A DNA stretch of 64,000 bases from Lonicera japonica (lineage: Eukaryota > Streptophyta > Magnoliopsida > Dipsacales > Caprifoliaceae): contig CM038467.1 of assembly GCA_021464415.1 (NCBI GenBank), forward strand, positions 9,317,411-9,381,410. Reading direction: 5' to 3'. This document shows positions 45,642 through 56,975 of this stretch, in pieces. The position numbers and the translations under genes are program-made. The first letter of the stretch is position 1; the number at the start of each line of letters is the position of its first letter. The notes under the pieces were generated by a model. The model saw nothing but the letters and a program-made list of their open reading frames with translations, searched no databases and was not told the origin of the DNA.

Positions 45642-47229
45642 TCAATGGCCCCTCGTATTCCCCTGAACAGCGAACAGGCGAGTGACATGTTTTTGGCCTT
45701 TGAGGTGCTGCTGAAGTGCATCTTCATTCATGCACCATATTTGACAAAGTTGGCACCATGGCCTCTCACTGGTGGCCTTATCTCCACCATTTTTCGAACC
45801 AGCTTCCAATTCTTGTACTTTAGCTTTGTGCTTTTGACCCTTGAAGTGCATCTCTAAGGCATTTTGATCCGAGCACCAAATCAGGCATAGTTCACACTTT
45901 GGCTGCTGCTGGGCTTGCTGTCCACCATCATTGCCACCAACCATATGCAAAAACTGCAGCTTGGCCTTGTGCTTCTGACCTTTTAAGTGCAGCTTCAGGG
46001 ACTCAGCACCCGTGCAGGGCACTTGGCAGACCTTGCAGAAGAAGTTCCCCTGCTGATCTATGCTTATAACGCCACTTTGAGATGGTGGTCTTGGCTGTGG
46101 TGGTGGCTGGTGGTGGTGGAGGATACTAGTTGTTGCTTTTCTCTTTATGCTGAATTGTCTTGGTCTTGTAGTTCGGTTGACCCTTGGGCGCGGAATTGGA
46201 ATCCGACTTGGTGCAGGGAAAGGGGTTGCATTTCTGTTTGAAGATGAAATATAATATGCTGGATTAGGAACCGGAGTGGGGATCGAAATTGGAATCTGAT
46301 TTGGTGGTGGAAATGAAATTGGGCCTGTTGTTGAAGATGGGATCTCACGGGATGAACCAGAAATCACAACTGGATTTGGGATTGAGATAGAAGTTTGCCC
46401 TGGCTGTGGTCCTGGACTTGGATTTGGTGGATTTGAACTGTCTGGTGGACTTGAAGACAGCACCTGATATAAGAAACAAGTATTCATTCGCATAGTTAAT
46501 GAATAATTCTTAGTTTTGAATATTCAAAAAATGCTTGCCATCATATGAAAGGCGAGTTGCGTGCTGAGATATGAATGTTTCTTTACCATACCATACAATA
46601 ATATATACAATCAAACTAATGGTTATATTAGAACAGAAGTTTGGTTAACCGAGATTACACCAAAATACTTTCTATGTATGTGACTTGGTTATCCATCAAG
46701 AAAGTCTAACATTTGTTTAATTAGATGCCTCGAAAACAAAAGGTGCAAACAGGATTGTGTGCCGATATTAGCATCCATTATCAAGTGTAAAAAGAATCAT
46801 AACATAATGCTAAATTGATAAAACATTCACTTATGGGAACCCTGGTTCTTGATTATATACGTGGGAAACACCAAATGAAAAGCTACAATATTAAACAAAA
46901 GCACAGGACAGAAAATATCATCCCAAGTCCAAAAGCCAACTGGTTTTGTCAGCAACACTTCACTCGTCCCTGTATCTATTTTCTTTTAACATGTTATTGT
47001 TCTAATTAACCACAGTATTAAGAAGAGGCAGTTTGTCAAGAAGGTCACCAGTTCAAAATCAAACTGCAATAAAAAAGGGGGTTAGTCTCACCTTTAAAAG
47101 CGAAAGGTCTTTCAAGGAGTTAAGGTGTGAAGGGGAAAGCAAATGTGCGACCTTCTTCCGATACTCTAGCTCTCTCTGAATCGCAAGCTCCGCTGACATA
47201 ACATTTACGTTCCCCCCTTCTTTAGCCAT
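45642..47229 (-). CDS. protein with three U1-type C2H2 zinc fingers
   Basis: Coding exons 47092-47229 and 45642-46463, joined in phase 0 (LLK|VLSS). Started at the ATG at 47229, the product is 319 aa. The N-terminal piece (SAELAIQRELEYRKKV) is charged and helical. Residues ~47-175 are a Pro/Ser-rich, low-complexity linker with repeated IPIP-type motifs. Three fingers start at about residues 187, 236 and 282, each C-x2-C-x12-H-x5-H with the hallmark LKGQKH or FKGQKH. That spacing is the U1/matrin type, which in characterised proteins binds RNA or structured nucleic acid, often in splicing factors. Plant relatives are mostly uncharacterised. Reading frame upstream of 47229 stays open without ATG, so a longer start by an unseen exon is possible. 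All zinc ligands are present. Confidence 0.85.
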
Positions 47230-47890
47230 TAATTCTTGCAAACTCTGGTGCTCAAGATTCCCAGTTTCAAGTTATGTTTAAATAATATTTCAATCAATCG
47301 CTAGATAAATAAAATTGGGGCCGATAATGCAAAGAAAGAAAATAAAAACTGAACAACATCACTCTATTGCCAAATAGCGTTGAAGTATTCTATTACTTTT
47401 GAAAAGAAATGAAATCCTTGACCTATTTCTTATTACTATAAATAGGTGTTGTACATTTTTTTACAAGTTGAGGGGATATGAGTAACCATGGTCTGTCTTC
47501 CTGCAATTTAACCTTTAAAAATGAAGCAACCACTCTTTCTTTCAAAAAAATAAATAAAAATGAAGCAACCATTGTAGAGCAGTCATCCAAATCACATAAT
47601 CAAACATACATACATATAACTGCATAAACTATATACATGATATACATACATGTATATATATATATACACACACATCATACATTGTAATACATACATGTAT
47701 ATACATATTCTGATTCATTATTTATAAATAGAGATAGAGATGAGAAAACGTAGGATAAAGCTTACATTGATTATTAGCGGAACAGAGTGAGGAGTAAATG
47801 GGAATAGGGTTCGATGATTTGGTTATGGGGAATTAGTAAATAAAGAAGATGAAGATGAATAACTGATAATCACACATGATCAGCGTCTGT
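47230..47890 (-). other. 5'UTR and leader intron of the zinc-finger gene
   Basis: A donor AAT|GTAAGC at 47766 (- strand) suggests a non-coding leader exon from about 47880 to 47766, followed by an intron to just before 47229. The acceptor is not obvious: candidates are AG at about 47253 and 47247. The intron contains AT/CATA microsatellite sequence near 47645-47700. Confidence 0.4.
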
Positions 47891-48487
47891 GTGGGTGTGG
47901 AAAAGAGGAATGGTGAAAAAATGATGATAGTCATTTAGTTAAAAGGCGAGGGGCATGATAGTCATATTATGGTTTTGGCCTAAATGAGTCCTCTTGCTTT
48001 GAAACGGAAATCGTACAGAAGAATCTGATTCCGTACAGCCACCATTAGTCTAATTTTTTACAACATGCTTATATTATCGAAACAAAAGTTTCTCTCTTCC
48101 TTCGCAGTATTATTTTGCGCTCATCACATGACTTTGTGTTTACAGTATTATTATTTTAAATAGAATATAATTATTTTTTTTTAGTTTTTTACAAAGTATT
48201 CGAACCAACTTTTGTGCACCTCAACCAATTCCCACTCGTAATTAGTGGTTGCCGCTGGCCAAGCATTATTTACGTTTGTCCTTAACAAATAAAAGATTAC
48301 TTTTTTAGAGACTTAATTTAAAGAAGAAATTTTATAATAAAGTACAGGTTTTTTTTAATTAAGAATAAAATATTAATTATTTTATTATTTTAATTAATTA
48401 AGTTGAATTCCAATACTACCATACTTAAAGATAATTACAAGAAAAATAAATCCATTATTAAATTCAAAATTAATTCAATAAAAATAA
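47891..48487. other. intergenic, nothing recognised
   Basis: AT-rich spacer up to the target duplication of the 48488 element. Confidence 0.5.
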
Positions 48488-50091
48488 GAGATAATGGGTT
48501 ATAGGGACTTGCTCTGTAATGTTTTATAACTCTAAGGACGGACTCATGTTTAATAAAGAAAAGTAGTACTAATTTCATAATTTGGTTTTATAATAAGGAC
48601 ATTTTTTATAATATTAATTTATTTTAAGAAAAATAATAAATGTTGATGGACAAATATACCCATAATTAGTTTAAGTTAATGTTAAAAATAACAAATCTCT
48701 CTCTCTCTTCAGTTCTCATTTCTTCTCTTTCTCTAAAATCAAATACATTGCTCTCTCTTTCTCTCTAAAATCAATAAACCAACCTTAGCTCCAACCAACG
48801 ATCTCACCTCCTCCTCCACCACCACCACTTGACTTTCCGATCATTTCGCGGAGAGGATCGGAGCACTGTTCTCATCTTCTTCTTTTTCTTTTTTTCTGCA
48901 TAATAATCATAAAATAAATATAACTTTTGATTGAACCGTTGGATCTAGATGATTTTTGAATATGTTGTTCAGAAGACAAAGTTACTAAATTATCGCGTAA
49001 ATCAAGACGATTAGAGGTCGTTTTGTTATCGAAATCGACCAATTTCGACAGCCCAGCGGGATATTGAAAAAAAAATTCTGATCGTAACTTTTTTTTTTAC
49101 AAACCTTACGTTGATCCATATATATATATATATATATACATATATATAAATAGAGTGGATATTGATCTCATCAATTTTGTTATTCTATGTTTTGTAATGG
49201 TACTAAAATCATTTTAGCACCTTTTGGTTGTTATTCAAACGGTGCTAAATGCATTTAGCACTTTCTGGAGCCTATTTAACACCTTTTAATTGTTGTCCAA
49301 AAGGTGCTAAATGCATTTAGCAACTTCTGAAACGTATTTAGCACATTTTGATTACTATCCAAAAGGTGTTAAATGCATTTAGCACCTTCTGGTTGCTGTC
49401 TAGGTGGTGCTAAATACAATTTTGGAGTGCATTTAGCACCTTCTGGTTGCTGTCCAGGTGGTGCTAAATACATTTAGTACATTCTGGAGTGCATTTAGCA
49501 CCTTTTGATTGCTGTCCAGAAGATGCTAAATGCATTTAGCACCTTCTGAAATGCATTTAGCACATTTTGATTGCTGTCAAGAAGGTGCTAAATGCATTTA
49601 GCACCTTCTGGTTGCTGTCCAAAAGGTGTTAAATGCATTTAGCACTTTCTGGTTGCTGTCCAGGTGGTGCTAAATGCATTTAGCACCTTCTAGAGTACAT
49701 TTAACACCTTTTGATTGCTGTCCAGAAGGTGCTAAATGCATTTAGCACCTTCTGAAATGCATTTAGCACATTTTGATTGCTGTCAAGAAGGTGCTAAATG
49801 CATTTAGCACCTTCTGGTTGCTGTCCAAAAGGTGCTAAATGCATTTAGCACTTTGTGGTTGCTGTACAGGTGGTGCTAAATGCATTTAACATCTTTTGAT
49901 TGCTGTCCAGAAGGTGCTAAATGCATTTAGCACCTTCTGGTTGCTGTTAGTATCATAATGATACGTGAGATGTTATAAGGAAGGGGTATTAGTGTCTTTT
50001 TTGTATAGTGTCCTTAATTTACATGTCTAATTTTTAAATGTCCTTTATAATTATATTATTATTAGTATGAGCCCTTATGCCCAGTTGCCCC
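48488..50091. mobile_element. non-autonomous Mutator-like element, 1604 bp, carrying a hairpin minisatellite
   Basis: A perfect 9-bp duplication TAAAAATAA flanks it (48479-48487 and 50092-50100). The left end GAGATAATGGGTTATAGGG and the reverse complement of the right end GGGGCAACTGGGCATAAGGG are short imperfect inverted repeats. The same left end, GAGATAATGGG, begins a second copy at 63671 in a different flank, which fixes the boundary independently. A 9-bp duplication is the Mutator (MULE) signature. No transposase or captured gene is visible. The right half of the interior is the palindromic array at 49213-49949. Confidence 0.8.
49213..49949. repeat. palindromic minisatellite, ~41-bp units
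   Basis: About 18 units of roughly 41 bp. Each unit is an inverted repeat: GCACCTTCTGG, a TTGCTGT loop, then CCAGAAGGTGC. Neighbouring units join through AAATGCATTT, so the junctions are palindromes too; the best one, centred near 49925, is a perfect 34-bp palindrome. A five-unit block of about 206 bp is itself repeated (starts 49546 and 49752), so there is higher-order structure. It lies inside the MULE-like element. Confidence 0.9.
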
Positions 50092-50094
50092 TAA

Positions 50095-50520
50095 AAATAA
50101 ATTCAAACCAATTCAATTATATATCACAAGAAATTCAAACAAAAAGATAACGTAATAATTATTCAAAAAAAAGTTAAAGAATGTAAATGTCTTAAACTAA
50201 TCGAACATAATATGATATCGAAGTTGCAAATATGTCTGAGGTATAATTCTTCTATAATATCAATCGGACATATTAAATTACGTTCTTCAAGTTAAATTTT
50301 TGGCAGACATATTACAATAAAAATAAATATATTATTAAATCCAAACCAATTCAAACACATATCACATGAAAATTAAACATGAAGATAGACATAAGAATTA
50401 TTCAAAAAAAGTCAAAGGAATAAAATGTTTTAAACGAACCAAAAATACTATGAGACTAAAGTTGTAATTATGTCTGAAGCACAATTATCTCGTAATAGCA
50501 AGTAGACATATTTTAGTAGC
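50095..50520. repeat. diverged direct duplication, period about 240 bp
   Basis: Blocks in the order AAACCAATTCAA, ATATCACA(A/T)GAAA, ATTATTCAAAAAAA, AAGTTG...ATATGTCTGA and CAATCGGACATAT/CAAGTAGACATAT occur near 50105-50270 and again near 50340-50515. The second copy runs into several AGTAGACATATAAATAACATG-type repeats to about 50680. Confidence 0.6.
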
Positions 50521-50680
50521 TAGACATAATAGCAAGTAGACATATAAATAACATGCATATATAATGGAATGTAACGGCATGTATAATTATAAATAGCATG
50601 TAAATAGAATAGAGAAGTAGACATATAAATAACATGTAGATACAATAGAATAGTAGACATGTGTAGACATAAATAACGTG

Positions 50681-52319
50681 TAGAAAAAATAAAAAAATAA
50701 TAACTAACATATTAGTTGATAGTTCATAGGCACATTTTAAGTATATATTTTTAAATTATTTTTGACTACATATGGATTTACTTGATAGTTTATAAGCATA
50801 TTAAACATATTACATTAGGAACACGTGTTATTTTATTTGTCAGTCTAATGAAAAATTGGGTCGAAACGGGTTGTATTCAGAATAATTTATTTAACCCACG
50901 TTTGAGATTGTATTTCTTCTCTTTTTGAAAAAAATAGTATATTCCAATTCTTTATGTCAAACATTTGGGTGGGTCGAGGTTTTTTTATAGTATAACAATT
51001 ATTTTTTGATCCATCTATTTAAATGCAGGCTTTTATTTTCTCTGTTATTGGACTTCATTTGTTTTGTCTTTACCTTTATTTCATGGCCTATTTTTATTTT
51101 CTAAAATAGGCCCATGTTCAATGAAACAATTTGATTTCTCCATTTTTGATCCCTAAAAGTCAAAAAGCATCGTCTTCCTTGCTTCTTCTTTACATCATCG
51201 ATTTTCTATTTTCAATTGTTCAACAATGGTCTACGCAAGATTCCCGATGGATCTAGTGTAATTATTTCTTTGATTTCGATTCGTACGTTTTCATCTTACA
51301 TTTTAATTTTTCAATTGCAAATATATTATTTCTTTATTAGTTTGTATTTGTACCTCAATCCATCCAAATTATTTTCAAATCTCCATGATTGTACATTTTC
51401 TATTATCCATCTTGATTTAATTTAAATTAAGTTTTTGTATACATTTGTTATTTAGTGATTCATGTTTTGTTCTTGTAGAATATTTTATTCTTATGGTCAT
51501 TCATCTTCATCTTTTTACAATATGTTTGTGTCCTCTCCATGTATTCACATAAGCCATTTTTGAGTGATATTCTTTACTATATATTCTTCCTATATAAGGT
51601 CATAGCAGCTGGTCAGTTTCAAATTTCTTTCTTATCATATTTGTTAAATCTTTTGTTAGTTAAGATTTATTTTGAATATATGTTTATGTTAAATATTTAA
51701 TTTTTTGTTTTAATTATAAAAATTGTTTCTAAATTTAGTAGGGCCAGTATTGGAAATTTGTTTATTTATTATTTATAATTAATTTAAATTCATTTTATCA
51801 TTAATTCAAAAATTGTCTTTAAAACTAATTTTAAAAATAGATTGTCTTTTATTAGAAAAGAGTAAGAGATTTATCCTTTAAAAAAAGGCCCCTATTTTAA
51901 AAAATTATTATACATATTTTTAAAGTTATATAATACTTAGATAATAAATATAATTATTTTCATAATAATATCATCTACTTTAAATTGCTTTTTTTCTCTT
52001 CTATATTCTAGATCCCTCCCTTCACTACCTCTTAATTATGAATACCCTTATTCAATTTTTTTATTTTATTTTTAACAAAATCCTTGTTTGAATGATAAAA
52101 ATTAAAAATGGGCTATAAGGGACGATAAAAAAAATCTAATTAATTCAATAAATAATATTTTAACTTCCTCAGACCTATTTTACCAATTTTTTGGAAAATT
52201 TTACTTATTCTACTATGTTGTTGAAAACTTGATTTGAGATGAAAAAGGTGATAAGATTTGATTAGATACTAGTTATTATGCAGTTAAAATTATCGAGAAA
52301 AACTTTAGTTATAAACTTA
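50681..52319. other. intergenic, no supportable gene
   Basis: AT-rich sequence. An open frame at 51216-51425 has no domain and codes for mostly hydrophobic, low-complexity residues. Nothing else recognised. Confidence 0.45.
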
Positions 52320-53729
52320 GAGCATCTCCAGTGGAATAACTAAAATTGAATAATTAAAATGACTTTTGATTATCTATTTAATAAGTTGTTAGACCATCTC
52401 CAATGCTAAAGGTAAAAACACTTGCGTGACAGAAGGTATGTCGTGGGGAATTTGTAGATTCCCCTATTTTCTCACTCTACTCTCATTTCACTCTTTCTTT
52501 CTTTACGGTTAGTTTAGCTATCTGTCTATCTGTCTATCTATATATATATATATATATAATATTTGCTTGTATGTTCTTCTCTATCTCCCTAACAACTTCT
52601 ATTGTGATTTTATGCGGCACTTGCTTTAGAAAAATCCTAGAAATTGTCTAACTAAATTCTCTTGCCATTGGTGTTTCTATGGTGAAGCTTGTTTGTACTC
52701 GGGGATTTGTATTCTTTCTATACGAAAGGCCAATCCTCCTCACGACACATGATGTGTCATGGGAGGGGATAAAATCTTCCTCACCACACGTGATGTGTCA
52801 TGGAAGCCCTTTTTTGCTGCCTCGACAAACCATGGATTGTGTAAGGTAAAAAGTTATCGGCTTCTAAATTTACCTTGGCTATACACTTTCAGTTACACTT
52901 TTAGTTTTATACACTTCCGGGTGGGGCAACAAAAAGTGGTAATATCCACTACTACTTTTACCGGTGGAGATGGTCCTAAAGTTAACAATGTAGGCATTTC
53001 TAATGGCTATTTTTTCTCAATAACTAAATTTGTGGGGTTTATTATATTGATTGAATACAAATTAATCAATTTTAATTTTGTTGAAAAAAAAGGAGAGAAA
53101 AGTGATTTAAATTTGAAAAGATTCTTTTTTACCCAATAAAATTAATGGGTCCCTCATTTTAGTTATTGAAGAAGGTTGTTAACTTTTATTATAAAGATAA
53201 TAGATTTGGTTATTGGTTAAAAGGTTATTAAGAGTATGGTATACTCAAAATAACAATTTTAATAATGTTGACTAAAAACACTACCACAATAGTATAATCA
53301 AATTTTAGCAACCTTTTAACCAATAACTAAATCTACTCTCTTTATAATCAAAGTTAATAATATTTTTTAATAACCAAATGAGGGACCTACTAATTTTATT
53401 GGTTAAAAGTTGATCTTTTCAAATTTAAATCATATTTCCCTCCTTTTTTTTTGAAACAAAATTCAAATGGATTCATTTGTGGCAAATTAATTTAATGAGC
53501 CCCACAAATTTTGGTTATTGAGAAAAAAATTATCATTAAAGAGACCTTTATTGTTAACTTTAACATTTTTCTAAATGGATAATCAAAAGTTATTTTGATT
53601 ATTCAATTTTGGTTATTCCATTGAAGATACTCTAACATTTGATTATACCATCGGGGTGGTGTTTTTAGTCAACACTGTTAAAATTGATTATAATATATTG
53701 TTATTTTGATTATTCCATTGGAGATACTC
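52320..53729. mobile_element. Tourist-like MITE family element(s), interrupted by another MITE
   Basis: The left end GAGCATCTCCAGTGGAATAA and the reverse complement of the right end GAGTATCTCCAATGGAATAA are inverted repeats, with TTA before and GTA after. Inside, a large inverted repeat is centred near 53250: arms from about 52976 to 53235 are mirrored in about 53265-53600. A further end-like GAGTATCTTCAATGGAATAA lies at about 53610-53632 on the - strand, so this may be two overlapping copies. The nested element at 52392-52975 is inserted in the left arm. Confidence 0.65.
52392..52975. mobile_element. nested MITE, 584 bp
   Basis: Starts GACCATCTCCAATGC and ends with the inverted GACCATCTCCACCGG, flanked by TTA (52389-52391) and CTA (52976-52978). 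The mirrored arm of the host MITE lacks this segment, which shows it as an insertion. Inside, GATGTGTCATGG(G/A)AG repeats at about 52751 and 52791. Confidence 0.7.
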
Positions 53730-53941
53730 GTAGAGGGTATTGCCGAAATAAAAGAAAATGATATTTAAAACTGTCCAAAAATAAAAGTGTGGCTTCTTTA
53801 ATTTTTTGTAATAGTATAGATAATGCTCATTTTTTTTTCCTTGTTTGCTCCAAGTATAGATAAAGCTCTGTTTAAACACAAGGAAGTGTTTGTGTCAATA
53901 TCACATATACTGAACTCATTACCTTAAATTAACAAATATTA

Positions 53942-54233
53942 GGCTCTGTTTGATAATAATATGAAAAATGAAAATAAAACACTTGATTTGGGTAAGAAGT
54001 TCGAAAATAAGTTGAGTTATGTAATGAGATACTTTTCATCTCATCATTTTATGAGTAGATGTCTTACGCTCTTTATAATTTTTTGTGCAAATCAACCACC
54101 CAAAAAAATTTCTTTTATGGAAAAAGTAAAAAAGTAAGAAGATATATTATCGCATGTCTCAACTTATTTTTCAACTTCTCACAAAAATCAACTATTTTTA
54201 TTTTCATTTTTCATATTGTTATCAAACGAACAT
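53942..54233. mobile_element. Tourist-like MITE, 292 bp
   Basis: Inverted ends GGCTCTGTTTGATAAT and (reverse complement) ATGTTCGTTTGATAAC with TTA on both flanks (53939-53941, 54234-54236). Arms continue as ATATGAAAAATGAAAATA mirrored by TATTTTCATTTTTCATAT. Same family as 7272-7585. Confidence 0.8.
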
Positions 54234-54365
54234 TTAATGATTTACCATTTTATTACTTGTTTTCATCCAATGCGGTGTGGTCAACAGCAAGTTAAGTTAT
54301 TTAACAAAATTTAGTCTTAAATTTGTAGTGTGGGGATACCTTGTGAAAATAAATAAATTATTCTC

Positions 54366-55582
54366 GGGGAAAAAAACAAGAAAAATCCTGAAGTTTGGGG
54401 GTATTTGCAATCTTGACTCCGATATTTGAAACCTTACAAACGTGCCTCCAAAGTATTTTTTCATTACAAATTTAACCTTCCATCTAACTCCTATGTTAAT
54501 GTTAATGGAAAGCTGACGTGGCAACTAAACTTTAGGGTTATTTTTTTTATTATAATAATAAAATAATTATTTTTTCTACCCAAAATAAAATGTATCATAT
54601 TTATACATAACAAGTAATACTATTACAGTTCAAATTTTAAAAAAGTTAGATTCCCCCCCCCCCCCCAAAAAAAAAAAAGAATTACTATATGTATGGTCTA
54701 ATATATAATATTGATATCAATTACAATAAGAGAATTGGTTTTCAATGACTAAATATTTAAGAGAAATTTTGATATTTACCGTTGTAGGTAAAATTTAATA
54801 AAAAATCCTTAGAAGCAAACAAATACGTGAATGCAATTATTGTAATACAATAGTAGAAATGGATGTTCTCACCGTTAAATATATTATTATTATTTTTTTA
54901 AAAGAACTCTTAATGTCTACGTGGGAGTGAAAAAAAAATTGTGAAAAATCGTTTATAAGCACACCACAAAAATCCAATATTTTTATATGTAATATGAGTA
55001 ATATATATATTTTTTGCAATTCGAATTTCAAAACCTATTAAAACAATTCTCAAATAACAGAATAAATAAACACATGCAAGGAAGCACAAATTTGAACCCC
55101 CTTCAAATAACACTTTATTTTTTATTTTATTTTCAAGTGATTGTGTTAGTTAGAAGCATGTAGATTTAGTAAACAAAATAATTTATTTTGCCTTTTTATA
55201 TAGAAAATTAGTAGTTTTTTTTTAAGTCATTTTTGCGGAGCAGTAGAAATTTTAGGTACTTTTTTTTTATTTTGCCTTTTGATGTGTTTTTGTTGCCTAC
55301 ATATTTTCTCATTTTCTATTGAAATGTTTATTTGTGCATTTAAATAAATGAACAAATAAACATTTTAATAGGAAATGAGAAGTTTAACAAAAAAAAAACC
55401 CACAAAAAACCCTGAAATTTGGTAGCCACGTCAGCTTTCCGTTAACTTTTACAGAGGAGTTAGACGGAGGGTCTAATTTGCCGTGAAAAATTACTTTGGA
55501 TGCACGTTTGCAATGTTTCAAATATCGAAGTCAATATTGCAAATACCCCCAAACTTCGGAGTTTTTTTTTTTGTTTTTTTCC
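54366..55582. mobile_element. non-autonomous Mutator-like element, 1217 bp, ~170-bp terminal inverted repeats
   Basis: Left arm 54366-54535 contains GAAGTTTGGGGGTATTTGCAA, GATATTTGAAAC, TCTAACTCC and GCTGACGTGGC. The right arm (about 55400-55582) holds the same blocks inverted and in the matching order. Flanks ATTATTCTC (54357-54365) and TTTATTCTC (55583-55591) agree at 8 of 9 bases. Long arms plus a 9-bp duplication indicate a MULE. The interior has a run of about 14 C followed by A (54653-54678) and no coding sequence. Confidence 0.75.
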
Positions 55583-55591
55583 TTTATTCTC

Positions 55592-56975
55592 ATCTACTTT
55601 TTAATTTATATATATATATACATATTTTGTGTACATCTAATATTTTTTAGTACAAAAATACATGATATTTTTTTTCATATTTCCTATACATGAATTAACA
55701 TAGTTTTTTCATATAAGGCTATTTCTAATGTTTATTTCCACTAACACAAAGTTCTTTAACAGAATTGTAAAATAGTAAAATCTCTGTTGAAGGAGAATTT
55801 TTATATGTATTTGTATGTTACATGGCAAGTGAATTACATGCCACACAAAGTTTTTATCTTACATGGACACAATTAGGTAGAGCCCATAAATTTCACCCAA
55901 TCTAATTAATTATATTTTTTAAAATAAGGTGCCATCAAATGAAAATTAAGACAAAGATAGTACTATTAGAGACACTTTATGTGCGATTTTTCCATCAATA
56001 TAATAATATTTTCAAATAAATAAAGAAATTCAAAAGACAATGACGCTGGATAAGAAAAATCTAACTAAATCTGAAACATAAGAAAACTTTAGCAATCTCC
56101 ATATCATGTCAACGATACCATATTTAAGGTGTTTGGCTGGTAATATGTTTTTTCTGCGATGGTGAGTAGAATTTAAGATTTTTTTTGGTTAATGTCTGGT
56201 TATTTAGTTTTAATTTCTTTTGGTTAGAATTAGACAGCCCAGTTTCAGAATTTTAGTGGGTTATCTATTGAATTTTTTTTCAAGTGTAGTTTGGTAGAGA
56301 TGAATGATGTCCGCTCCTTCCTTCCTGCAGGTTGCTTAGCTGGGATATAATTTTGTGGACGTACGTACCAAGTTAGAAGGAAAAAGGTTTGCAACTTACT
56401 TGTTCCAAGTTACAAAAGGTGATTAATTTACTCTCAATTTAATTCAACTTAGTAGCAAAGGCAAACTTTTCTTTTCCTTTTTTATTATAACAGAGAGGGT
56501 GTCAGGTTCAATTTGCACTCATTTCGGTTAATTCAATCCCAGTCTGGTCTAAGCCAGACGTAAGGGCCAAATTCTTAGTCAAGTAATTCACCATTTTACG
56601 CGAGGGGTTAAAACTTTTTAAAGAGGAGAAGTACTTGGTTAACATTCTAGTTTGGGCAATTTCAAAGCTGAAGGCATTAAAGTAAATAGTAACAAGCTAG
56701 TGATATATGTTTTGATGGAAACCAAAGCTTAAACAAAAAAAGAAAAAAGAAAGAACAATTAGCTAGTTAATAACTTTATGTTACCAAAATTTGAGTAAAT
56801 ACTTCTTCACAACAACGAACGTAAAATTAATGTATGTATACAAGAAGAATAATATCAGGTATTGCCTGTATACCAATACATATGTTGTGTATGTTAATAA
56901 TAATTAAAAAAAAAAAAAAAAATTTCATATCTTTAAACAGCTTTTTTTCTTTAAACTCCCAACTCTAAACCTTCA
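55592..56975. other. intergenic, with the 3' flank of the LRR kinase
   Basis: No gene or element recognised. The last stretch before 56976 is probably kinase 3'UTR. Confidence 0.5.

Noticed and set aside
45645..46241. + strand open frames over the zinc-finger gene
   Set aside because: Opposite-strand shadows of the Pro-rich and zinc-finger coding exon.
49213..49949. CRISPR-like look of a regularly spaced repeat
   Set aside because: No constant repeat alternating with unique spacers, no cas genes, eukaryotic genome; units are nearly identical throughout.
52759..53139. 126-codon open frame
   Set aside because: Runs across the end of the nested MITE into the arm of its host MITE; no domain.
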